Positions 38,019-45,584 of a stretch of 64,000 bases of DNA are shown here, one piece after another. Where the stretch lies: positions 2,108,001 through 2,172,000 of the forward strand of contig NZ_CP028426.1 in assembly GCF_003010915.2 (NCBI RefSeq), given 5' to 3'. Both the position numbers and the translations under genes were made by a program. This stretch comes from Gulosibacter molinativorax. Its GTDB lineage: Bacteria > Actinomycetota > Actinomycetes > Actinomycetales > Microbacteriaceae. Each line of letters starts with the position of its first letter. The stretch's first letter is position 1. A model generated the notes under the pieces. That model did not search any database, was not told the DNA's origin, and saw nothing but the letters and a program-made list of their open reading frames with translations.

Positions 38019-39797
38019 TCAGTGACCGCGATAGGGGCCGACGAGTCGGTTCGCGGCGAGCAGGATGTGGTGGTCGAGACCGCGCTGTCCCTCCGCCCAA
38101 TCGTCCCCGAGCAGCTTCGCGAGGCGATCGAGCCGCTGCCGGACGGTGTTCGCGTGCACGTGCAGCATCGTGGCGGTCTTCGCGACGGAATGCGCTGAAT
38201 CGAGGTAGGCGGATGCCGTGTCGGCGAGGTCGGTGCCGTGCTCTTCGTCGTAGTCGAGCAGCGGCCCGAGCGTGTCGACGATCGCCCGTTTAGTCGGCTC
38301 GATCGTCACCTTGGTAAGGAACGCGCCGATCGCCCCGTACGTGTCGAGCGACACGAGCGTGCGCGAATGCCCGGAGTGACGCGCGGCGTCGAGCACGCGC
38401 AGCACGAGCGAATACTCTTCCGGCACAATCTCGAGCATATGCAGCGCCGGCGAGTGGCCGACGAGCATCCCACCCCAACCGCGAGCGCCGCGAGCCTCGA
38501 ACATCTCGCGGATGCGCGCGAACGCACGCTCCGGCATGATGCTCACGAGCTGCCCGTCGAACTCGCCGTAGAGGAGCGAGAGCCCGAAGTCGAGGTCGAT
38601 GCGGTGCTGGAAGTCGCCGAGCGACGATTCCGAGCCGTCCACCACGACAATCCGGAACGGCTCCCCCTCGGCGATCCCGAGCTCGCGCAGCTGATTGGTC
38701 ACCGCGATGTTGAGCCCGCCCGCACCAGCGGCGAGGATCTGCGCGATCAGCTCCCGGCGTCGCCGCACGATCGCGTCAAGCTCCCGGTTCTGCGCGCTCA
38801 GGAACACGCCGAGCACCCGGGCGCAGCGGCTCAGGATCGCCTCGTCTTGCGCATCCACCTCACCGTCGACCATCACCGCCCCGACCGGAGCCTCGTCCTG
38901 GGTCGCCGCCATCACGGTGAACGGCGTGCCGTCACCGCGCGTCGACGTCATCGGCTCGTCGGCGCGCGCTGAGAGCACGACGAGGGGCCGCTCGTTGTCA
39001 CCAATTTTCGCGACCGCATTGCGCATGTCGTGCCGAACGGTGAGGTCGAGAATCTGCACCTCGCGCCCCATCACGCGGGACATCCCCTCACCGAGCTCCG
39101 TGAATCCGCCGCCACGGCCCATCACCGACAGCAATACCTCGTCGATGCGCGCGAGCCGCTGCTCGGCCTCGAGCCCCTCGCGGGCCTCCGCCTCGCTGAG
39201 CCGCAGCTGCGTGATCTGCGCGCCCAGCGCATCCAGCCGCGCCGAGTTCTCGATCGCGACTCCAGCGAGGTTCGCGAGCGCCTGCGCGATAAAGAACTGC
39301 TCGGTATTGAACGATCCCGGGTAGCGGTTCGCCGCCATCAGCGCGCCGATCACCTGCCCCTCGCTGCGCATCGGCGCCCCGAGAATCGCCCGCACACCCT
39401 CGGCCGCGACGATCCGGTCGACGTTCGGGTCGTGCACGAGCGCGGAGTCTGCCCCGTAGTCTGCAGACTGCGCGGCACTGCCGAACTTCGCGACCCGGCC
39501 GAGCACGCCCGCCCCGAGCGGCATGCTGAGGGTGCGGTATTCCTCGTTCCAGACGCCGTCGGTCGCGACGATGCTCGTGTACCCCGAACCGTCGGTGCCG
39601 TTGAGGCTGATGTAGACCATGTCCGACTGGATCAGCAGGCGGGCGCGCGACACCAACTCCTGGAGCGCATCCGAGTAGTCGCGGATGCGCGTGATCGACG
39701 CCGCGAAGTCACTAATTGAGGTGAGCAGCTGCTGTTGTCGCCTTGCCCACTCGACCAGCTGAGCGTGGTCGCCGGTGGGGATTCCCGCATCCATCAT
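38019..39797 (-). CDS. GAF-domain PucR-type transcriptional regulator
   Basis: An N-terminal GAF domain (residues about 30-175, containing GAGVLGRVAKFGSAAQSADYGAD and LGAPMRSEGQVIGALMAANR) is followed by a coiled linker and the C-terminal PucR helix-turn-helix (TASAYLDSAHSVAKTATMLHVHANTVRQRLDRLAKLLG). Such regulators sense a small ligand and activate neighbouring catabolic genes. It is divergent from the alcohol dehydrogenase / BVMO / esterase operon, so that operon is the likely target. ATG 39797 and ATG 39794 are adjacent starts; the ribosome site is weak. Confidence 0.88.
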   Translation of the reverse strand: MMDAGIPTGDHAQLVEWARRQQQLLTSISDFAASITRIRDYSDALQELVSRARLLIQSDMVYISLNGTDGSGYTSIVATDGVWNEEYRTLSMPLGAGVLGRVAKFGSAAQSADYGADSALVHDPNVDRIVAAEGVRAILGAPMRSEGQVIGALMAANRYPGSFNTEQFFIAQALANLAGVAIENSARLDALGAQITQLRLSEAEAREGLEAEQRLARIDEVLLSVMGRGGGFTELGEGMSRVMGREVQILDLTVRHDMRNAVAKIGDNERPLVVLSARADEPMTSTRGDGTPFTVMAATQDEAPVGAVMVDGEVDAQDEAILSRCARVLGVFLSAQNRELDAIVRRRRELIAQILAAGAGGLNIAVTNQLRELGIAEGEPFRIVVVDGSESSLGDFQHRIDLDFGLSLLYGEFDGQLVSIMPERAFARIREMFEARGARGWGGMLVGHSPALHMLEIVPEEYSLVLRVLDAARHSGHSRTLVSLDTYGAIGAFLTKVTIEPTKRAIVDTLGPLLDYDEEHGTDLADTASAYLDSAHSVAKTATMLHVHANTVRQRLDRLAKLLGDDWAEGQRGLDHHILLAANRLVGPYRGH

Positions 39798-39943
39798 GGT
39801 GAAAATTCTACGAGTTCTCACAAAGTGTGGAAATCCACACACCCAACTGGCCTTGCTGGCCCGGCATGATTTTTCTCAGCAGCCAGGGAGCGACCACCGC
39901 AAAACGGCTCGCATCCACCAAACTTTCCATCAACGGAGATCTC

Positions 39944-41122
39944 ATGACCGCCACCGCAAGCGTTGCCCGCACGATCCGCGGCGCAGTCCTCAACGAAATC
40001 GGCGCCGAGGCACCGTACGCGAAGACGCGCCCCATCACGATCGACACGCTGACGCTCGAGGGACCGGGCGAGAACGAGCTCCTCGTTCGCATCGAAGCGG
40101 CAAGCATCTGCCACTCCGACCTTTCGGTGGTCAACGGCTCGCGTCCTCGCCCGGTGCCGATGCTGCTCGGCCACGAGGCCGCGGGCATCGTCGAAGAGAT
40201 CGGCTCGGGCGTCACGGATGTGCAGGTCGGCCAGCGCGTCGTCCTCACCTTCCTGCCCCGTTGCGGCGAGTGCCGCGAATGCAACACCGACGGCAAGCTG
40301 CCCTGCTCGAACGGCTCGAAGACCAACGAGGCTGGCACGCTCCTCGACGGCAGCGAGCACCTCCACCGCGGCGACGAAACGGTCAAGCACCACCTCGGGT
40401 GCTCGGGCTTCGCGGATTACGCGGTGGTTGACCGCCGCTCGATCGTGCCGGTCGGCGAGGATGTGCCGGCCGACATCGCGGCCGTGCTCGGCTGCGCGGT
40501 ACTCACGGGCGGCGGAGCGGTGCTCAACGCGGCGAAGGTCACCTCGGAAGACTCGGTCGCCGTCGTCGGACTCGGCGGCGTCGGCATGGCCGCTCTCCTC
40601 ACCGCGATTGGCATCGAACCGCGCGAGGTGATCGCCGTCGACTCCAACGAGGCCAAGCTCGACCTCGCCCGCGAATGGGGCGCCACCGCGGCGCACACCC
40701 CGGCCGAGGCAGTCGAGCAGGGCATCACCGCTGACGTCGTGATCGAGGCGGTCGGGCACCCCCGCGCCTTCGAGACCGCGTTCAAGATGATCGGCTTCGG
40801 CGGCACCCTCGTGACGGTAGGACTCCCCGCACCGGGCGCCGAGAGCGCGATCGAGCCGCTCAAGCTCACCGCGCGCGCCCAATCCGTCATCGGCTCCTAC
40901 CTCGGCTCTGCCGTCCCGAGCCGCGACATCCCCAAGTTTGAACAGCTCTGGCGCGAGGGCAAACTCCCGCTCGAACGCCTGATCAGCGACACCATCACCC
41001 TCGACGAAATCAACGAGGGCATGGATGCGCTGGCCGCCGGCACCGTGCTGCGGCAAATCATCCACTTCCCCCACAACGAGGAAGCAACTCCCGCGGCCCA
41101 CCTCGCCACCGCATCTGCGTAA
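39944..41122 (+). CDS. zinc- and NAD-dependent alcohol dehydrogenase
   Basis: The start is ATG 39944, with GGAG upstream. The 392 residues show the medium-chain dehydrogenase layout: catalytic zinc residues in ASICHSDLSV, LLGHEAAG and LGCAVLTGG, the structural zinc set CGECRECNTDGKLPC, and the cofactor loop GLGGVGMAALL followed by AVDSNEAK, where Asp indicates NAD. It should oxidise an alcohol to the carbonyl that the next gene's Baeyer-Villiger enzyme uses. It is the first gene of the operon. Confidence 0.9.
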   Translation: MTATASVARTIRGAVLNEIGAEAPYAKTRPITIDTLTLEGPGENELLVRIEAASICHSDLSVVNGSRPRPVPMLLGHEAAGIVEEIGSGVTDVQVGQRVVLTFLPRCGECRECNTDGKLPCSNGSKTNEAGTLLDGSEHLHRGDETVKHHLGCSGFADYAVVDRRSIVPVGEDVPADIAAVLGCAVLTGGGAVLNAAKVTSEDSVAVVGLGGVGMAALLTAIGIEPREVIAVDSNEAKLDLAREWGATAAHTPAEAVEQGITADVVIEAVGHPRAFETAFKMIGFGGTLVTVGLPAPGAESAIEPLKLTARAQSVIGSYLGSAVPSRDIPKFEQLWREGKLPLERLISDTITLDEINEGMDALAAGTVLRQIIHFPHNEEATPAAHLATASA

Positions 41123-41129
41123 CCCACCG

Positions 41130-41168
41130 GCTCCTTGAGTAGCGGCGCAGCCGCGTATCGAAAGGAGC
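41130..41168. repeat. single palindrome of the CTACTCAA...TTTCGATACG type
   Basis: GCTCCTTGAGTAGCGGC and GCCGCGTATCGAAAGGAGC form an imperfect hairpin between the dehydrogenase and monooxygenase genes. Palindromes with the same GAGTAGC / GTATCGAAA ends are, from memory, frequent between genes of Microbacteriaceae. Only one copy occurs in this window. The rest of 41169-41295 is C-rich and holds no gene. Confidence 0.65.
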
Positions 41169-41295
41169 GGGCCTCGACAGCCGCACCCCACCCCGCGCAT
41201 CCACCCCGCCCGCGCATCCACCCACCCCGCGCCCTCCTCGAGTGCGCCCAAAAACCACCAACTCTTCGGTACATCCCAAATTAGAAGGACACTTC

Positions 41296-42780
41296 ATGAC
41301 TACTCCGCAGCACTTCCGCATCGCAATCCTCGGGTCCGGCTTCAGCGGCCTCGGCATGGCCGCCCAGCTCGTCCGCACCGGCGAAGACAACTTCGTCGTC
41401 TTTGAGAAGGCCGACGAGATCGGCGGCGTCTGGCGCGACAACACCTACCCGGGCGCGGCCTGCGACACCCAGGCGCACGTCTACTGCTACAGCTTCTTCC
41501 CTCACCTTCGCGTGTCGAAGATGTTCGCCGCCCAGGATGAGATGCTCGGCTACCAGCTGCAAATGAAGGATGCGTTTGGTCTCGACAAGCACATCAAGTA
41601 CAACTCGGAGATCGTCTCCGCTCGCTGGCTCGAAGAGGATGCACGCTGGCTGCTGACGCTGCGCGGCGGCGAGCAGTACACGGCCGACTTCTTCATCCCC
41701 GCGTGGGGCCAGCTCAACGCCCCGAAGGTCCCGGCCTGGGAGGGTCAGGACACGTTCAAGGGCGAGCAGTTCCACTCGGCACACTGGAACCACGACATCG
41801 ACCTCAAGGGCAAGAAGGTCATCTCGATCGGCTCGGCCGCGTCGGCAGTGCAATACGTGCCGTTCGTCGCGCAGGATGCGGAACACCTCGAGGTCTTCCA
41901 GCGCTCGGCGAACTACATCCTGCCCCGCGAGCAGATCACCTTCACCGAGGAGCAGCTCGACGCGTTCGAGCAGGACCCCTCGATCTTCGAGGAGTCGCGC
42001 CGCTCGATCCACGAGCTGCGCGAGGCCGGCTTCGAGCGCACCCGCCTCAACACCGACGGCCAGCAGCAGGGCGCGCAGGAGTCGATCGACTACCTCAACT
42101 CCGTCATCACCGACCCCGAGCTGCGCGAGAAGCTGACCCCGACCTACGAGTTCGGTTGCAAGCGCATCCTGCGCACCTCGGACTACTACCCGACCTTCCT
42201 GCGCGACAACGTGTCGCTCGTGACCGAGGGCATCGACCGCTTCACCGAAAACGGCATCGTCACCGCCGATGGCGTGGAGCACGAGGCCGACGTCATCATC
42301 TACGCGACCGGGTTCTACTCGCAGAGCTTCCAGGGCGACCTTGAGATCGTCGGTCGCGACGGCGTCACGCTTGCCCAGCGTTGGGGCACCGAGGATGCCG
42401 AGGCGTTCGTCGGTACCTCGGTGGACGGCTTCCCGAACATGTTCCTTATTTACGGCCCGAACACGAACCTGAACCACAACTCGAACATCGCGATGTTTGA
42501 GATCCAGCAGGATCACGTGATCGACATGCTGCGTCAGACTTCGGAGCTCGAGGGCGTGTCGGTGGAGATCCGCCGTGACCGCCTCGCGTCGTTCAACGAG
42601 GCGCTGCAGGCCGAGATGGAGGGCTCGTCCTTCTCGAGCGACTGCTCGAGCTGGTACAAGAACTCGAAGGGCAAGGTCATCAACAACTGGTCGGGCACCG
42701 TCGAGGAGTTCCGCGACTGGGCCGCGAAGTTCAACACCGAGGACTACATCGTGAAGTCCACTGCGCTGGTGACCGCATAA
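41296..42780 (+). CDS. Baeyer-Villiger-type flavin monooxygenase
   Basis: The 494-residue protein has the FAD loop LGSGFSGLGMAAQL, the type I Baeyer-Villiger fingerprint FKGEQFHSAHW (FxGxxxHxxxW) near residue 165, the NADPH loop ISIGSAASAVQ and the late ATGFYSQSF motif. It should insert oxygen beside a carbonyl to give an ester or lactone. The flanking dehydrogenase makes the carbonyl and the flanking esterase can open the ester. The stop overlaps the esterase start in TAATG. The ketone size is not predictable from sequence. Confidence 0.9.
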   Translation: MTTPQHFRIAILGSGFSGLGMAAQLVRTGEDNFVVFEKADEIGGVWRDNTYPGAACDTQAHVYCYSFFPHLRVSKMFAAQDEMLGYQLQMKDAFGLDKHIKYNSEIVSARWLEEDARWLLTLRGGEQYTADFFIPAWGQLNAPKVPAWEGQDTFKGEQFHSAHWNHDIDLKGKKVISIGSAASAVQYVPFVAQDAEHLEVFQRSANYILPREQITFTEEQLDAFEQDPSIFEESRRSIHELREAGFERTRLNTDGQQQGAQESIDYLNSVITDPELREKLTPTYEFGCKRILRTSDYYPTFLRDNVSLVTEGIDRFTENGIVTADGVEHEADVIIYATGFYSQSFQGDLEIVGRDGVTLAQRWGTEDAEAFVGTSVDGFPNMFLIYGPNTNLNHNSNIAMFEIQQDHVIDMLRQTSELEGVSVEIRRDRLASFNEALQAEMEGSSFSSDCSSWYKNSKGKVINNWSGTVEEFRDWAAKFNTEDYIVKSTALVTA

Positions 42781-43940
42781 TGCAGATCCCACTTTCTCGC
42801 GTAGCTGCAGACCAGCGAGGGCTCATCGCGGCGTTTCGCGAGGCCGGCGGCAAGTCGTATCAGGATGCTTCGTCAGTGGCCGAGTCTCGTGCGAACTACG
42901 AGCGCTCGTGTGCGGCGAACGGTCTGGCACCGGATGCGGTGGCTCACGTCGAGGATGTTGCGGTTGGTTCGTTCGGGGTGCGGGTTTATGACCCGCGCCC
43001 CGCGCGGGCGTCTGCTTCGGCATCGGGTTCGGGTTTGGCTTCGGACTCGGCGGCGGCATCGGCATCGGTATCGACATCGGCATCGGCTCCCGGTTCGGAT
43101 CGTTCGTTAGGACGCATAGACGGCCCGACCTCGACCGATTCCACGGGTGGTGCCTTCGAGGCTGCGTCCTATCGTGCGGCTGCCGACCCTGTCATCGTGT
43201 TCGCGCACGGTGGCGGTTGGGTCATCGGCTCGCTCGAGACGCACGACTCGGTGTGCCGCCGCATCGCGACGCTCACTGGCCTCCCGGTCGTCGCGATTGA
43301 CTACCGACTCGGCCCCGAGGCCCCGTTCCCAGCTGGCCACGAAGACTGTCGCGATGCGGTGGCCTGGGTTCGGGATGCCGCAGCGGAACGCTCGTGGGAC
43401 GCGAACCGCATCGTCACGATCGGCGACAGTGCGGGCGGCGGCATCGCCGCGGTGCTCGCGTCGCAGCCTTCGATGCACGTGGCCGACACCACGGTGATCG
43501 GCCAGGTGCTGCTGTACCCGATGCTCGATGTCGCCAACGAATCCGCCGGGTTCGCGCGCATCACCGACGGCGTGCCGCTCACCGCGGCGACCATCCGCTG
43601 GTTCGTCGAGAACTACGTGCTTGACGAGGCGCTGCGGTCGGACCCCCGTGTCTCGCCGCTGCCCGCAGTCACCGAGGATGGGCCGGCTCAGCCGCCAGCG
43701 TGGATCCTCTCGCTCGGGCTCGATCCGCTTGCGGATGAGGCGCTCGAGTACTCACGCCGCTTGGCCCTTGGCGGGACGCACGTCGAACTCGTGCACCTGC
43801 CGGACCACGCACACGGCCTGTTCACTTCGGCCGGGAAGATTGCCACCGGCGAGCGGATGCTCGAGCAGGCCGCGGACTTCATCCTCCGCGCCGTCGCCGC
43901 CGCGGCTAACGAGGACTCGCTCGCTCGGGCTTCGGCCTAG
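42780..43940 (+). CDS. alpha/beta hydrolase, hormone-sensitive-lipase family, with inserted repeat
   Basis: The core carries the oxyanion HGGGW (residues 143-147), the nucleophile elbow GDSAGG (Ser217), the acid in LGLDPLADEA and the catalytic His in LPDHAHGLF. Between strand VRVYDPRP and strand PVIVFAHGGG, where relatives have about 10-15 residues, there are about 65: a Ser/Ala run (76-106) coded by TCGGCA-like hexamers, then about 22 residues from palindromic repeat copy B. The reading frame is kept. It likely hydrolyses the ester made by the upstream monooxygenase. The insert is in a surface loop region by family comparison. Confidence 0.88.
   Translation: MQIPLSRVAADQRGLIAAFREAGGKSYQDASSVAESRANYERSCAANGLAPDAVAHVEDVAVGSFGVRVYDPRPARASASASGSGLASDSAAASASVSTSASAPGSDRSLGRIDGPTSTDSTGGAFEAASYRAAADPVIVFAHGGGWVIGSLETHDSVCRRIATLTGLPVVAIDYRLGPEAPFPAGHEDCRDAVAWVRDAAAERSWDANRIVTIGDSAGGGIAAVLASQPSMHVADTTVIGQVLLYPMLDVANESAGFARITDGVPLTAATIRWFVENYVLDEALRSDPRVSPLPAVTEDGPAQPPAWILSLGLDPLADEALEYSRRLALGGTHVELVHLPDHAHGLFTSAGKIATGERMLEQAADFILRAVAAAANEDSLARASA
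43107..43172. repeat. 65-bp palindromic repeat, copy B, inside the esterase gene
   Basis: TTAGGACGCA opens and TGCGTCCTAT closes the element. It is in frame and adds about 22 residues (LGRIDGPTSTDSTGGAFEAAS) to the esterase. The centre pairs less well than that of copy A. Confidence 0.8.
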
Positions 43941-44012
43941 TCGAGTCAGCCGCCCGCTGCGGCCCGCCTCGCCCCGCAGTCAGCCGCCCACCTCCCGCCG
44001 CCGCCCCATTCC

Positions 44013-44080
44013 CGAGTACCCCCGAGGTTGCGGTTTACCCCTTTGCTGGAAGGGGTAGGCCGCCATTCCGGGGGTATTCG
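44013..44080. terminator. 68-bp three-part hairpin between esterase and MFS genes
   Basis: CGAGTACCCCCGA pairs with TCCGGGGGTATTCG, then TGCGG with CCGCCA, then TACCCCTT with AAGGGGTA, around a 6-base loop. It separates two convergent genes. It is similar in length to the other palindromes but has different ends. Confidence 0.78.
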
Positions 44081-44114
44081 TTTGTTCGTGGGCGCGCTCA
44101 GAGCTTGGGCAGGG

Positions 44115-45374
44115 CTAGTCCCCCGCGAGGTCGATCGGCCCGGTCATTGGCGGCTTCGGAACGTACTTCGGGATGTATCGCCACAACAGGAACCCGCCGC
44201 CAAGCCCAATCACACCGAACACACCAGCAGTGAGTGGCAGACTCGCCACAGCCGCGAGCCCCGCAACGATGAACGGTACCGTCGCGCCCGACACGTCCGT
44301 GATCGTTCGCCACGCACCAAGGAACGGCGCGGGATCCCCCGGATCAGCGAGGTCCGCACCGAGCGTCATCACGACGCCCGAGCCAACGCCGTTCGACAGC
44401 GCGAGCCAGCACGTGATCACGATGAACCAGATGTCGGCGTGCGGCACCTCGAACAGGAACGCCAGCACCAGGAATCCGAGCCCCATGCCCGCCATAGCGG
44501 GAACGGCGCTCGCCGCACGACCGAATTTGTCCATGATCCAGCCGCTCGTAAAGAACAGCGCGAAGTCGATCGCACCGCCGATACCGATCACGATGGCGAC
44601 CATCCCCGCATCCATGCCGATGGCGTGACCCCAAAGGGGCAGCACGACCTGCCGGGCCGACCGCACCATCATCATGGTGCCCGCGCCCGTGCCGAGCGTG
44701 AGTAGGACGTTGCGCTTGCGCTGGAACGTCTGCCACATCGGTTCTTTGTCGGGCCGCTCTTCCTTCGCCATGCTGAGCTTGGTGTTCGGCGAGCCGTACT
44801 TTTCGATGTCCGGCAGGATCAGTAGCACCACGAACACCAAGAGTGAGCAGGCGATGAATGCGAGGAAGTTGTTCTGCGGATCGCCCGTCAGCGAGATTAG
44901 CCACGCGGCGAGGAACGGCCCGACGAACATCCCCGACCGAAATACACCGCCAAGCGAGGACATCGCGCGCGCTCGGTACCGCAGCGGCACGTAGGTAGAG
45001 AGGAATGACTGTCGCGCGAGCGCGAACGTGGCCGTCATCAGGCCCTGAATCAGGATGCCGGCGAGGAGCATCCAGGTCGATGTCGCGAAGTACGAGATGG
45101 ATGCGCCGATGATCGTCGCGAGGGCGGCGATCATCATCGCCTTCTGCTCGCCGAGTTTGCGCACGACGGATGCGGCGGGAAGGTTTCCGATTGCTTGCCC
45201 AATGAGCAGCGATCCGGCAATGAAGCCGGCGAACGCGACGTTGGCTCCGAGGGAAGCCGCGACCGCCGGGATCACCGGAACAATGGCGCCCTGCCCGATC
45301 GAATAGATAAATGTCGGCAGAAACGCGATCGTCAGCACGCGCGAAAGCGGCGCCTCCCCCTTGCCTTCAGTCAT
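44115..45374 (-). CDS. MFS transporter
   Basis: The start is ATG 45374 (MTEGKGEAPLSRVL), with GGAG close upstream. The 419 residues give 12 membrane segments. The loop between segments 2 and 3 reads ASVVRKLGEQK, a weak form of the MFS GxxxDxxGRR motif, and the second half has GWIMDKFGRAAS, the better form. The type resembles drug or metabolite exporters. There is no operon partner; clpC lies upstream on the same strand with its own terminator. Confidence 0.85.
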   Translation of the reverse strand: MTEGKGEAPLSRVLTIAFLPTFIYSIGQGAIVPVIPAVAASLGANVAFAGFIAGSLLIGQAIGNLPAASVVRKLGEQKAMMIAALATIIGASISYFATSTWMLLAGILIQGLMTATFALARQSFLSTYVPLRYRARAMSSLGGVFRSGMFVGPFLAAWLISLTGDPQNNFLAFIACSLLVFVVLLILPDIEKYGSPNTKLSMAKEERPDKEPMWQTFQRKRNVLLTLGTGAGTMMMVRSARQVVLPLWGHAIGMDAGMVAIVIGIGGAIDFALFFTSGWIMDKFGRAASAVPAMAGMGLGFLVLAFLFEVPHADIWFIVITCWLALSNGVGSGVVMTLGADLADPGDPAPFLGAWRTITDVSGATVPFIVAGLAAVASLPLTAGVFGVIGLGGGFLLWRYIPKYVPKPPMTGPIDLAGD

Positions 45375-45435
45375 GCGCTCCAGACTACGCCCGCGTCGCG
45401 CGGGCGACTGACCGCCAGTACCCGTGACCCGACGC

Positions 45436-45500
45436 TTAGGACGCAGGGGAGGGCCGCCTCCCTCGAATTTGCCCACACACCGCCCTCACATGCGTCCTAA
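45436..45500. repeat. 65-bp palindromic repeat, copy C
   Basis: TTAGGACGCA (45436-45445) and TGCGTCCTAA (45491-45500) are exact complements 65 bp from edge to edge. The element lies between the clpC terminator and the MFS gene. Confidence 0.85.
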
Positions 45501-45525
45501 CGAACAGGGCCTCAGCCACAGCCAC

Positions 45526-45571
45526 AAAAAAGTCGCGCCCCCTCTCCCAATTGGGAAAGGGGGCGCGACTT
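45526..45571 (-). terminator. clpC terminator
   Basis: On the minus strand, AAGTCGCGCCCCCTTTCCC pairs with GGGAGAGGGGGCGCGACTT with one mismatch and is followed by TTTTT. It is 14 bases beyond the clpC stop. Confidence 0.93.
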
Positions 45572-45584
45572 CAGCTAGTCAGAC

